NCBI RefSeq assembly: GCF_023566055.1
Contig: NZ_JALIQP010000002.1
Location: 558,001 to 622,000, forward strand
DNA length: 64,000 bases
From: Halosolutus amylolyticus
Lineage (GTDB): Archaea; Halobacteriota; Halobacteria; Halobacteriales; Natrialbaceae
Reading direction: 5' to 3'
This document shows, in pieces, positions 7,628 to 16,404 of the stretch; the first letter of the stretch is position 1; every line of letters begins with the position of its first letter. The notes under the pieces were generated by a model. It did not search any database. It was not told the origin of the DNA and saw nothing but the letters and a program-made list of their open reading frames with translations. The position numbers and the translations under genes were made by a program.

Positions 7628-9238
7628 TTATTCTCCGCTGAACAGTTCCTCCAGCAACTTTCGCTGGGCCGTTCGCAGGTGCTGGTGGAACGTCGATCGG
7701 GAGATGTCCATCGTCCGGGCGAGGTCCTCGCCCGAGACGTTTCGCGGCCACGCGAAGTAGTCCGCGTAGTAGGCCTTCCGCAGCGCCGTTAGCTGGCGGT
7801 CGGTCAGTTTCGTTTCGAGCCTGGCCGCCAGGTCCTGTGGCGTCCGCGTCGGTTCCTCGCTCTCGTGGTAGCTGATCAACTCGACGCGATCGTACCGGTC
7901 CGCGAGCAGGTCGTAGGCCGATCGTGCCGACTGTCCGGTCGGGAGTTCGACGGACAGGTCCGCGATCCCGTCACCGGCGTCGAACCGGCGGATCACCGCA
8001 CCGTGTTCGCTCAACGCGGTCACGACGTCCGCGTCGACGGCGACCTCGAGCAAGGTTCCGCCGTCGTGTTCCGACAGTTCCGTCACCGCCGAAACCGCGT
8101 CGAATTCCGCCACGGCCGCCGCGACGTCGTCGTCCCGATCGACGTGGAAGAAGACCAGCGGGGTGCCATCCCGATCGTACGTGAGCCCCCGATAGGAGAC
8201 GTCAGCGTCGAGTTCGTCGGCGAGCGCCGTGACGAACAGCGACGGATCCTCGATCGCCAGTTCGAGTTCCACGACGGTATCGATCGTGAGCATGCGACGG
8301 GCCTCGATCGCGTTCATCGCGGTCGCGATCGTCCCGGCGAGCGACTCGAGGACGAGCAGTTCCCGCTCCTCGAAGACGTCCGGTTCGTCGGCGAACAGCA
8401 CGAGCACGCCGTACGTGACGTCGCCGTACTCGAGCGGGAAGGCGGCGACCGACTGGAATCCCGACCCGGCCCCGGTCGGCCACCACCGCTCGGCGTCCGC
8501 GAACGTCTCCACGTCCTGGACGACCGCTGGCTCGCCGTCCTCGAGCGCCCGGACGGCCGGATGCGATCGCCCCGACTCGAGGACGAGTTCGCCGTCCTCC
8601 AGCGGCAGATCGCCGGTGCTGGCCCACTCGCGGGGCGTGATCCGCTGGTTCGTGACGTCGACACGTCCGATCCACGCGAGGACGTACGAGTCGGACCCGA
8701 TCAGCCGCTCGCAGACCCGGCGTTCGATCTCGGGCCGCGTCCCGGCACCGACCGCGGCGTCGGTCACGTCCCGGACGAGTCCGTCGATTCGCTCGAGCAC
8801 GTGTTCGAGCGCCGCCCGTTCGTCGCGAAGCCGATCGGACGTCGCCTCGGTCTCGAGTTCGGCCAGTTTCCGATCGGTGATGTCGAGGTGGACCACGGAG
8901 ACCCGGGGTTCGTCGTCGACCGCGAACCGACTGGCCCGCATCAGGAACCACTGCTTTTGCTCGGGGGAGTGACAGGGGTACTCCATCGAGAACGTCTCCC
9001 GATCGCCGTCGAGGACCGCCTCGAGGCCGGCGACCGCCCGTGCGGCGTGCTCGTCGTCGGCGTCCGCCGCCGTGGCGACGTAGTTGACGCCGACGTCGTC
9101 GGGGTCCGATCGTTGCTCGGTGCCGAATTCCCGCCACGAGCGGTTCGTCAGGAGAATGTCGCCATCGTCGTCGAGAACAGCGACCGTGATGGGGAGCGTA
9201 TCGAGGGTCGCTGCGGCGAGCGAGTGCCGTTGGACCAT
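7628..9238 (-). CDS. Bat-like regulator: PAS, GAF and HTH_10 domains
   Basis: This is a cytoplasmic sensor-regulator of the bacterio-opsin activator type, 536 residues from the chosen ATG. A PAS domain occupies about residues 5-130 (DTLPITVAVLDDDG at the start), a GAF domain about 165-325, a Bat-associated domain about 330-465, and an HTH_10 DNA-binding domain at the end (LTDRQLTALRKAYYADYF, then MDISRSTFHQHLRTAQRK). Bat in Halobacterium activates bop, brp and crtB1 under low oxygen and light. This gene sits immediately upstream of crtB on the same strand, so control of carotenoid synthesis is a reasonable inference. An upstream in-frame start at 9340 would add a proline/arginine-rich stretch that does not look like PAS. 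Confidence 0.85.
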   Translation of the reverse strand: MVQRHSLAAATLDTLPITVAVLDDDGDILLTNRSWREFGTEQRSDPDDVGVNYVATAADADDEHAARAVAGLEAVLDGDRETFSMEYPCHSPEQKQWFLMRASRFAVDDEPRVSVVHLDITDRKLAELETEATSDRLRDERAALEHVLERIDGLVRDVTDAAVGAGTRPEIERRVCERLIGSDSYVLAWIGRVDVTNQRITPREWASTGDLPLEDGELVLESGRSHPAVRALEDGEPAVVQDVETFADAERWWPTGAGSGFQSVAAFPLEYGDVTYGVLVLFADEPDVFEERELLVLESLAGTIATAMNAIEARRMLTIDTVVELELAIEDPSLFVTALADELDADVSYRGLTYDRDGTPLVFFHVDRDDDVAAAVAEFDAVSAVTELSEHDGGTLLEVAVDADVVTALSEHGAVIRRFDAGDGIADLSVELPTGQSARSAYDLLADRYDRVELISYHESEEPTRTPQDLAARLETKLTDRQLTALRKAYYADYFAWPRNVSGEDLARTMDISRSTFHQHLRTAQRKLLEELFSGE

Positions 9239-9349
9239 CGAGAGATGCTTCGTCGCGAATCGGCTTAACACGCATGCCCCGTGGTCAGCCGTCGGTCGCT
9301 GCCACGGGGTCCGGGGCGGCCGCCCGGCGACCGTCCCCACTGGATCGGG

Positions 9350-10582
9350 CTAGTCGAGCAGTTCGTCGCGCAACATCGGGATGAACGTCCCGATGTCGGT
9401 GACCATCCCGATCGCCTGGGCGCTGCCGCGATCGAGCAATTGGGTGACAGTGGCGGGGTTGATGTCGACGCAGACGGTCTTCGTCGTGGAGGGGAGGCAG
9501 TTCCCGACGGCGACGGAGTGCAAGAGCGTCGAGAGCATGAGCACGAGATCGGCCTCGTGGGCCTGTTCGCGGATCGCGTCCTGGGCCTCGATCGCGTCGG
9601 TGATCGTGTCCGGGAGCGGGCCGTCGTCACGGATCGATCCAGCGAGCACGTAGGGAACGTCGTTCGTGACGCACTCGTACATCACGCCTTCGTCGACGAT
9701 GCCCTCCTCGACGGCCTCGGGGATGCCGCCGACGCGGACGATCTCGCTGATCGTGTAGATGTGGTGTTTGTGGCCCTTCCGGGGGTGTTCGAGCGACTCC
9801 GTGTCGACCCCGAGCGAGGTGCCGTACAGGTCGCGTTCGAGGTCGTGAACGGCGAAGCCGTTGCCGGCGGACAGCGCGTCGATGTAGCCCGCGCGGACGA
9901 GGTCGGCCAGGGCGTTCCGGCCGCCGGAGTGAACGATCGCCGGGCCGCAGACGACGAGCACGGTGCCGTCGTTCTCGCGGACTTCGCGCATCTCGTCGGC
10001 GATCTCCTCGATCAGCGATGCGGACGGGCGCTCGCTGGAGACCCCTCCCTGCATGAAGCCGAAGGAACTGCCCCCGTTGCGCGGTCGTTCCGGCGGTTCG
10101 ACGCGAATCCCGGTGTCGCCGGTGACGACGAGGTCGCCCTCCTCGACGGCGTTGAGCACTTTCGTGGTGACGCGGGGGCCGTCGTCATCGTCGGTCCGTT
10201 CGACCACCAGCGCGCAGTCCATCTCGACGTCTTCGACTGCAACCCACTCGCCGTCGACGCGGACGTAGGTCGGGTGGTTCGTCGTCGAGTAGAAGTCGAC
10301 GGGGACGACCTGGTCGTCGGGTGCGGCCTCCAGCGTGGCGTCGCGGGGATCGGCGACGGTCGCACCCTGTTGATTGAGTTCGTGGAGGATGGCCCGCAGA
10401 TCCTCTGCGGTGTCGGCCAGCACCCGCATCCGGCAGTACGTCTCCTCGTGTTTGTGGCGGCCGACCTCGAACTCCTCGACCTCGAACTCGCCGCCCATGT
10501 CCATCACGACCCCGAAACAATTGCCCATCGTCCCCGAGTCGATGATGTGACCCTCGAGTTCGACGGTGCGCGAAACTGTCAT
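9350..10582 (-). CDS. TIGR00300 / LOR-SDH domain protein, probable archaeal ornithine cyclodeaminase
   Basis: The 410-residue protein matches the TIGR00300 family, recalled here from its start pattern (ELEGHIIDSGTM) and its C-terminal region (DLVLMLSTLLHSVAVGNCLPS). Members have an N-terminal LOR/SDH regulatory-like domain of about 110 residues and a C-terminal nucleotide-binding domain. A methanogen member has been reported to act as an ornithine cyclodeaminase, converting ornithine to proline, and the same domain is part of cyanobacterial arginine-catabolic enzymes. The ATG at 10582 is preceded by a divergent promoter region shared with the PGF-CTERM gene. No arginine-catabolic gene is adjacent. 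Confidence 0.75.
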   Translation of the reverse strand: MTVSRTVELEGHIIDSGTMGNCFGVVMDMGGEFEVEEFEVGRHKHEETYCRMRVLADTAEDLRAILHELNQQGATVADPRDATLEAAPDDQVVPVDFYSTTNHPTYVRVDGEWVAVEDVEMDCALVVERTDDDDGPRVTTKVLNAVEEGDLVVTGDTGIRVEPPERPRNGGSSFGFMQGGVSSERPSASLIEEIADEMREVRENDGTVLVVCGPAIVHSGGRNALADLVRAGYIDALSAGNGFAVHDLERDLYGTSLGVDTESLEHPRKGHKHHIYTISEIVRVGGIPEAVEEGIVDEGVMYECVTNDVPYVLAGSIRDDGPLPDTITDAIEAQDAIREQAHEADLVLMLSTLLHSVAVGNCLPSTTKTVCVDINPATVTQLLDRGSAQAIGMVTDIGTFIPMLRDELLD

Positions 10583-10682
10583 TGGGGAGGGGTTGGCGGT
10601 CCGGGACCGTGAATGTGTGCGTCTCAGTTCGGCACTGCCGATCGCCCGGAGAGTTCTTCGAACCCGACAGTTCAGCGAAGGG

Positions 10683-10694
10683 AAATTTAAGTAA
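10683..10694 (+). promoter_or_regulatory. AT-rich divergent promoter element
   Basis: The sequence AAATTTAAGTAA sits 22-33 bases before the ATG at 10716, giving a leaderless start for the PGF-CTERM gene. It is nearly symmetrical and reads TTACTTAAATTT on the other strand, so it may also serve the TIGR00300 gene starting at 10582. Confidence 0.45.
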
Positions 10695-10715
10695 TTGGGG
10701 TATCCATCCGCTCGT

Positions 10716-11936
10716 ATGTATCGATTCGTCCTGTTCGTCACGGTATGCGTCCTCACAACGCCGATGCTCACTGCGGGGGCCGTCGGGGCGAGCGAGGAGG
10801 TGACGGTAAGCGTGCACGTCGTCGACGACGACGGTGACGACGTCGCCGGCGCGACGGTGACCGCGACCTGGGATGGCGGTGAGGAGACGGAAACGACCGC
10901 CGCGAACGGCCAGACGCTCATCGACGTCCCGAACGGCGCGGACGTCTCGATCACCGTCGAGGACGACGCCCTCGTCCAGAACAACCCGCGAGAGATCGGC
11001 ACCGTACGGAGCCACACCGACGTCACGGTCGAACTCTTCCCCGAGACCACCGCGACGGTCACGGTTACCGACGGTGAGGCCGCGATCGACGGAGCGACGG
11101 TCACGCTCACCAGGACCGACGACGATCGGGCGGCCGCGACGGGAACGACCGACGGTGACGGCGAGGTCACGGCGGAAGGGATCGAGGAGGGGCGGTACGA
11201 CGTCGTCGTCGAACGGACGGGCTACTACGACGAATCCGCGGTCGTCGACTTCGCCACGACCGACGAGGCGTCGGTGGAACTGGAGTCGGGGACCGTCGAC
11301 GTCTCGGTCACGGTCACCGACAGCTACCTCGACGCACCCCTCGAGACGGACGTGGGGTTCTACAAGGACGGCGACCACGACGCGACCGTCTCGACGGACG
11401 AAGACGGTCAGCGGACCATTCCGCTCGACGTCAACACGAAGTACACCGCCGTCGTCGAGAAAGACGGCTACGGCGAACCCGAACGCACCGTCGACGTCGG
11501 CGAGTCCGATCGCACCGTCAGCTACGAGATCGAACGGGCACCCGCAGTAACTCTCGAGTCGACGAACGAACGCGTTCTCGTCGGCGAAACCGTCGGCGTC
11601 GGCGTCACCGACGAGTACGGCGAACCGATCGAGGGAGCCGAGGTCCGTCTCGACGGCGAGGCGGTTGCGACGACGGCGGCCGACGGCTCGGCGACGGTGC
11701 CGATCGACGAGGCCGGCGACCGCGAACTAACCGCCGTCACCGAGGACACGACCGCCGAGACGGTGACCGTCGAAGGTGTCGATCCGGACGCCGACGACGG
11801 GACCGTCGAGGGAGACGAGACGGACGAGCAGGCGGAAACCGAAACCGACGAGACGGACGACTCGGTCCCCGGCTTCGGTGCGCTGGTCGCGGCCGCCGCG
11901 CTTGCCGCCACGATGCTCGTCTACTCCCGGCGCTGA
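10716..11936 (+). CDS. Secreted PGF-CTERM protein with carboxypeptidase-regulatory-like repeats
   Basis: This 406-residue surface protein has a signal peptide at residues 1-25 (hydrophobic core FVLFVTVCVLTTPML, then AGAVGA). Four or five beta-sandwich repeats of the carboxypeptidase-regulatory/PEGA type follow, each with a D-G-DV-GATVT-like start. An acidic Thr/Glu/Asp linker leads to VPGFGALVAAAALAAT...YSRR at the C-terminus. That end is a PGF-CTERM signal, processed by archaeosortase A with lipid anchoring in characterised haloarchaea. The protein should therefore sit outside the cell membrane. The start at 10716 begins the signal peptide and fits the TATA spacing; an ATG-like start at 10695 would spoil the signal. 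Confidence 0.82.
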   Translation: MYRFVLFVTVCVLTTPMLTAGAVGASEEVTVSVHVVDDDGDDVAGATVTATWDGGEETETTAANGQTLIDVPNGADVSITVEDDALVQNNPREIGTVRSHTDVTVELFPETTATVTVTDGEAAIDGATVTLTRTDDDRAAATGTTDGDGEVTAEGIEEGRYDVVVERTGYYDESAVVDFATTDEASVELESGTVDVSVTVTDSYLDAPLETDVGFYKDGDHDATVSTDEDGQRTIPLDVNTKYTAVVEKDGYGEPERTVDVGESDRTVSYEIERAPAVTLESTNERVLVGETVGVGVTDEYGEPIEGAEVRLDGEAVATTAADGSATVPIDEAGDRELTAVTEDTTAETVTVEGVDPDADDGTVEGDETDEQAETETDETDDSVPGFGALVAAAALAATMLVYSRR

Positions 11937-12157
11937 GGCCTGCGCTGAGCCGAGTTCGGTGCTGAAAGTATCGGTGCGTGGACCGAACGTGTCACCGATC
12001 GTATCGTAGTGATACTGTCCGACGAGTGCGCAACTGATCCCGCCGATTCGGTCGATCTGGGCCGTTTCGACCGCGTTCGTGGCAAAAGTTCACAGTGTCT
12101 GACATCGGGCCAAACGCTTTTCTACCTCTTCGTGGACAGCCTCCACGGAGATCACTC

Positions 12158-12733
12158 GTGTCGGACCACCAACTCACATCGAAGACGGTCGAGCTATGGA
12201 TCCGTTCGTTCGCTCCCGTGACGACCGGTCCGACCCAGGAGCGGGCGCTAGAGCGGGTCGAGGCGCTCGAATCGGCCGCACCGATCGACGAAATCGAGAT
12301 CAGCGTCTGGGGGAAACAGGTCGAGCGGACGAGCCGATCACGACGGATCCCCCAGCTGCGGACGATCGAAGCCAGGCTCGACGCGTTCGAACGGTGGGCG
12401 AACCGGACGGGCCGTTCCCTGGTCCCGTTCTTCCGGACGCGAACGGTCGAGTCCTCGATCACGGGTGACCGATACGAGGTGTGCAGACTGCCGACGATCG
12501 CCCTCGCGGAGTTCGCCGACGGCGAACTCGTCCACGTCGCCCCGTGTCGCGACGGCGATCGAACGATCGAGGTCTTCGACCGCCTCGACGCCCTCGAACG
12601 CGACGAGGCGACGGATCCGGTGGTCACGTACGAGGAGACGCACGCGAGCGACGAGTCGATCTCCGACCAGACGCGGTCCGGGCCGGACCGACGGAGTCTA
12701 TTCGTCGGGCCGTCGCCGCCCGGGCCGAACTGA
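12158..12733 (+). CDS. Conserved haloarchaeal protein of unknown function
   Basis: I recognise the general family only by its pattern in haloarchaea: a VELWIRSFAP start, a DEIEISVWGKQV centre, and an RLPTIALAEFADGELVHVAPC motif near the end. From the GTG at 12158 it is 191 residues and soluble. The GTG start places the conserved VELW segment near residue 11; an in-frame ATG at 12095 would prepend 21 residues that look unrelated. The last 40 residues are low in structure. No function is assigned; neighbours give no hint. Confidence 0.65.
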   Translation: MSDHQLTSKTVELWIRSFAPVTTGPTQERALERVEALESAAPIDEIEISVWGKQVERTSRSRRIPQLRTIEARLDAFERWANRTGRSLVPFFRTRTVESSITGDRYEVCRLPTIALAEFADGELVHVAPCRDGDRTIEVFDRLDALERDEATDPVVTYEETHASDESISDQTRSGPDRRSLFVGPSPPGPN

Positions 12734-12930
12734 CGGCGTGTCACACGCATCGCCGGCCATCCAACCCTGTCACTCGCGGTCCATCGCTCGGCCGATCCCC
12801 GGCCCGGCGCGGACCGCACCCGGCGTCGATCGCCGAGTGACGACCCCGCGAGCACGCGTCGTCGGCGGTCGGTACCGGCTCCGTGAAACCGGGACCAACA
12901 TATATGCTACTCTATCGCATATGACGGCGT

Positions 12931-13092
12931 ATGGCAGGTGAATCAGCGACGCTCGATCACTCGCGGTGCCGAAACTGTGGGTTCGAGGCACCCGGCGGCG
13001 CCGACGAGTGGCTTCGGATCGACGTCCCGAAACTCGGTCGAATGACCCAGTGTCCCGACTGCGAGAGTACGGACATCATCACGAAGCGGTAA
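12931..13092 (+). CDS. Small zinc-ribbon protein (53 aa)
   Basis: The protein has two zinc knuckles, CRNCGF near residue 13 and CPDCES near residue 43, separated by a conserved-looking WLRIDVPKLGRMTQ segment. It belongs to the many haloarchaeal miniature zinc-finger proteins, most of unknown role. A TATA-like ACATATATGC at 12898-12907 lies about 27 bases before the ATG, which fits a leaderless transcript. Confidence 0.75.
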   Translation: MAGESATLDHSRCRNCGFEAPGGADEWLRIDVPKLGRMTQCPDCESTDIITKR

Positions 13093-13236
13093 CTATCGGC
13101 ATCCGGCACGGGGCAGGTCGCAGTCAGTGTCGCCCCCAGGAGCGCGTGCGTCGACCGATCGCCGTCGCCCCTGTCGCTGACCGCCGACGCGATTGCAGGC
13201 AGCACCCTTTTCGACGGATCGGCCCCACCACTACCC

Positions 13237-13455
13237 ATGTCCGAAGACCGACCGACCGCGGACGAACTGCGCCAGGGACTCACCGTAGAGATCGTCCAGG
13301 GCGACCAGGACGTCCAGTCGACGGAGCGAGAACCGATCGTCGGCGAAATCGGCACGATCTACGGGGACGAACCCGCCGGCCCGGAGGTCGAACTGAAAAG
13401 CGGCGTCGTCGGGCACGTCCAGTCGATCGTCCACGACGAGTCGTCGACGCGCTGA
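13237..13455 (+). CDS. YwbE family protein (DUF2196)
   Basis: The 72-residue soluble protein has the family pattern LRQGLTVEIVQGDQ at residues 9-22 and GEIGTIYG...GPEVELKSGVVGHVQ thereafter. YwbE-type proteins occur in bacteria and archaea and have no settled function. The length is normal for the family. It stands alone between a zinc-ribbon gene and the membrane-protein gene at 13513, with 57 bases to the latter. Confidence 0.82.
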   Translation: MSEDRPTADELRQGLTVEIVQGDQDVQSTEREPIVGEIGTIYGDEPAGPEVELKSGVVGHVQSIVHDESSTR

Positions 13456-13512
13456 TCGCGTCCGAGAGGCTGCCGGCCGAATCGATTTTTGTCGGGCCGT
13501 CGTCGTCAGGGT

Positions 13513-14370
13513 ATGGCAGACTCCGGGGTAGTCGCGCTCGTCCGTGACGTCACCGCAGTCGCTCGCGAGCGCCAGATAAGCGTCAAATCCGCCGGCCTCG
13601 CCTACCACGCGTTCAACACGCTCGTTCCCCTCGTCATCCTGTTGCTCGTCGGCATTACGGTCGTCGACGCACTCGAACCGCTTGTCCGGACCCTCGAGTC
13701 GGCGATGGGCCTCGAGGGAACGGTGACCGGTGACGGACTCGAGGGCGTGACCGGCGACGGGAGCACCGACCTGGTCCGGGCTGGCCTCCTGGCGTTCGTG
13801 ATCCTGCTGTGGAGCGCGGCCCGCTTGTTCCAGGCGGTCAACAGCGCCTTCACCGACGTGTACGGCGCGCGAAGGGAGCAGTCGTACGTCGGAAACGCGG
13901 CCCGAGTGACGATCGTGACGGCCGTCAACGCCGCGCTCGCCACGGCGACGTTCGCGGTCGGCGTCGCACTGGTCGGCGTCGTCGGCGTGAGTCTCTCGAT
14001 TTTCCTCGGCGGCGTCCTGGCCGCCGCGGCCAGCAGCCTCCTCCTCGCAGTGGTCCTGTGTGCGCTCTTCCTGCCGATGTACTACCTCTTTCCCCACACC
14101 GGCGTCTCGATCGGGGAGGTGCTCCCCGGAACGGCGTTCGCCGCGCTCTCGTGGACCGCGCTGGCGATCGGCTTTCGCGTCTACGTCGCGACCGCCGAGA
14201 GCGTCGCGCTGTTCGGAATCGCCGGCGCGATCCTGCTGATCCTCACGTGGGTCTACCTCGGCGGGCTCTGCCTGCTCCTCGGGGCCGTCCTGAACGCCGT
14301 CCTCGCCGATCGGGTCGAACCCGAGACGGGCTGGATTCCAATGCGAGACGTCTGGTCGAAATACGCCTGA
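13513..14370 (+). CDS. YihY/BrkB family membrane protein
   Basis: The 285-residue integral membrane protein matches the YihY/virulence-factor-BrkB family (sometimes wrongly called RNase BN). The family opening ISVKSAGLAYHAFNTLVPLVILLLVG is at residues 20-46. A second conserved region reads LWSAARLFQAVNSAFTDVYGAR near 105-125, and about six hydrophobic helices follow to the end. Function is unknown in the family. The ATG at 13513 is preferred to an upstream one at 13489, which would prepend an Arg-rich octapeptide. Confidence 0.85.
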   Translation: MADSGVVALVRDVTAVARERQISVKSAGLAYHAFNTLVPLVILLLVGITVVDALEPLVRTLESAMGLEGTVTGDGLEGVTGDGSTDLVRAGLLAFVILLWSAARLFQAVNSAFTDVYGARREQSYVGNAARVTIVTAVNAALATATFAVGVALVGVVGVSLSIFLGGVLAAAASSLLLAVVLCALFLPMYYLFPHTGVSIGEVLPGTAFAALSWTALAIGFRVYVATAESVALFGIAGAILLILTWVYLGGLCLLLGAVLNAVLADRVEPETGWIPMRDVWSKYA

Positions 14371-14409
14371 CGGCCGTTTTCGCCGGTAAAAGGGAGGCGG
14401 ACTGCTCGA

Positions 14410-15282
14410 TCAGAGGTCGGCGGCGTCGAACTGGGAGTAGCCGACGACGAACGGCACGACGAGCCAGAGCGCGAGCACGAGGAGGCCGACCTCGGGCGAG
14501 GCGTAGAACGGCTCTGCCGCCTCCGGGCCAGCCTCGACGCCGACGCCGCCGCCACTGGGTTCGGCCCCGGCGACGTCCGCGAGATCCGGCAACAGCGCGA
14601 CGACCGACGAGAGGTACGCCGAGGAGGGCGAGAGCTGCATGACGAAGAACACCCAGTCGGGGATCGATGCCGGGAGCGTGAACCCCTCGACGACGTAGAG
14701 GATCCCCATCGGAACGACGTCCCAGAGCAGTTCGAAGACGACGAAGAACCCGAGCGCCAGCGTCGTCGCCCGCGACGTCGAACCGGTCGTCGCGGAGATG
14801 CTCACGACGATGCCCGCGTAGATGGCCGCGAAGGCCAGCGTGGCGAGTACGAAGAGCAGGGTCGCGGCGAGGTCGATCTCACCGAGGAGCGCGGCCCCGA
14901 TCCCGAGGCCGACCAGGAGCCCGACGGCGAGACCGAACGCGAGCACCCCGGCCCGGCCGAAGAGTTTGCCGACGAACACGTGTCGCCGGTTCGTCGGGAG
15001 CGAGAGCAACAGTTTGATGCTCCCGAGTTCGCGCTCGCCGGCGAGGGACTTGTAACAGACCACGATCGCCGACAGCGGGACGAACAGGCCGACGAGACCG
15101 ATCGTGAAGAAGATCAGACCGCCGAAGGTGGCGCCAGTCGTCGAGCCGAGCAACTCGGGTGCCTCGACGTAGGCGTAGGTCGAAATGACCGACAGCACCA
15201 CGAAGATAGCGACGAGCGCCCACAGGGCCCGCGACTGGACGGCGTCCCGGAAGTCCTTCTTCGCGATCGTGAGCCAGGTCAT
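14410..15282 (-). CDS. ABC-2 type transporter permease
   Basis: This 290-residue permease has a short cytoplasmic start (MTWLTIAKKDFRDAVQSR), about six membrane helices and a second-last long periplasmic loop rich in Gly, Glu and Ala between helices 5 and 6. It fits the NosY-like ABC-2 permease group. Its start codon overlaps the stop of the ATP-binding gene by four bases, so the two form one exporter operon. The substrate is not indicated. Confidence 0.85.
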   Translation of the reverse strand: MTWLTIAKKDFRDAVQSRALWALVAIFVVLSVISTYAYVEAPELLGSTTGATFGGLIFFTIGLVGLFVPLSAIVVCYKSLAGERELGSIKLLLSLPTNRRHVFVGKLFGRAGVLAFGLAVGLLVGLGIGAALLGEIDLAATLLFVLATLAFAAIYAGIVVSISATTGSTSRATTLALGFFVVFELLWDVVPMGILYVVEGFTLPASIPDWVFFVMQLSPSSAYLSSVVALLPDLADVAGAEPSGGGVGVEAGPEAAEPFYASPEVGLLVLALWLVVPFVVGYSQFDAADL

Positions 15283-16199
15283 GCCAGCACCTCCCGCTCC
15301 TCGTTCGTGTAGCGGACGAACAGGTCCTCGAGCGACGATTCGGCGACCGAAAAGTCCTGAATGGGAACCACCTCGGCGTCGATCGCGTGCAGGACGGCGA
15401 ACTTCGAGACGCCGTCGACCGTCACCCTGAGTCGGCCGTCCTGGATCGACGCGCTCCCGACGCCGTCGAGGGCCGAGGCCTGCTCGACGATCCCTTCGTC
15501 GAGCGGCGAGGCGTAGACGTACAGCGTCTCCCCGGTCTCGCTCGCGTTGCGAAGGCCGTCGATCGTGTCGACGGCGACGAGGTGGCCGTCGTCGATGATC
15601 GCGACGCGATCGCAGACCGCCTCGACCTGCTCCATGACGTGACTCGAGAAGAAGACGGTCGTTCCGCGGGCGTTCTCCTCGCGGATGATCTCGCGCATCT
15701 CGCGGGCCCCGTTCGGATCGAGACCGGTCGAGGGTTCGTCGAGCACGAGCAGGTCGGGATCACCGACGAGCGCCATGGCGAGGACGAGACGCTGGCGCAT
15801 CCCCTTCGAGTAGCCGCCCGCCTTCCGATCGGCTGCGTCGGCGATCCGGACTCGCTCGAGCAGCGCCATCGGATCCTCGTCGGCGCCTTTCATCTCGACC
15901 GCGAACTCGACGTGCTGGCGGCCCGTGAGCCGATCGTAGACGTGGTAGCCGTCGGGCAGGACGCCGGTCCGTCGCCGGACCGCCTCGCCCTCCGTCTGCG
16001 CGTCGTGGCCGAGCACGGTCACGCTCCCCTCGGTCGGGCGGATGAAATCGAGCAGGGTGTCGATCGTCGTCGACTTCCCCGCGCCGTTCGGGCCGAGAAA
16101 GCCGAAGATTTCGCCCTCCCTGACGGTCAGGTCGAGGTCGTCGACGGCCACGACGTCGTCGAACCGCTTCGTGAGTCCGTCGAGTTCAATCGCGGCCAT
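15279..16199 (-). CDS. ABC transporter ATP-binding protein
   Basis: The 306-residue ATPase partners the permease next to it. The Walker A GPNGAGKSTT lies near residue 38, the signature YSKGMRQR near 132, the Walker B LLVLDEPSTGLDP near 155, and the switch histidine in SSHVMEQ near 190. The C-terminal 90 residues form the extra domain seen in CcmA/DrrA-like ABC-2 ATPases. The ATG at 16199 is preferred to a GTG at 16208. A winged-helix regulator lies upstream on the same strand. Confidence 0.9.
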   Translation of the reverse strand: MAAIELDGLTKRFDDVVAVDDLDLTVREGEIFGFLGPNGAGKSTTIDTLLDFIRPTEGSVTVLGHDAQTEGEAVRRRTGVLPDGYHVYDRLTGRQHVEFAVEMKGADEDPMALLERVRIADAADRKAGGYSKGMRQRLVLAMALVGDPDLLVLDEPSTGLDPNGAREMREIIREENARGTTVFFSSHVMEQVEAVCDRVAIIDDGHLVAVDTIDGLRNASETGETLYVYASPLDEGIVEQASALDGVGSASIQDGRLRVTVDGVSKFAVLHAIDAEVVPIQDFSVAESSLEDLFVRYTNEEREVLA

Positions 16200-16320
16200 A
16201 CTCACCACCCCGGTACTCCGTCCGGCCGTTCGCGGCCGATGTAACGCGAGTCATGGCAGTATCAAAAGCGTACTCGGAGAAAAGTATTGTTATTCCACTT
16301 ACATATTGACAGCGTCCCTA

Positions 16321-16336
16321 CTCAAATATCTTTGAG
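16321..16336. promoter_or_regulatory. Inverted repeat upstream of the ABC operon
   Basis: The perfect dyad CTCAAA-TATC-TTTGAG sits between the regulator gene and the ABC operon, about 120 bases before the ATPase start. It could be an operator for the neighbouring winged-helix protein or a short hairpin at the end of its mRNA. The flanking 16209-16404 stretch holds AT-rich promoter-like DNA but no gene. Confidence 0.4.
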
Positions 16337-16404
16337 CGAGCGGCGACGCGGTCGTACCGTTCGAGCGACGATCGCCGATCGGCCACGAAACGGCCGGGAG
16401 AGCG

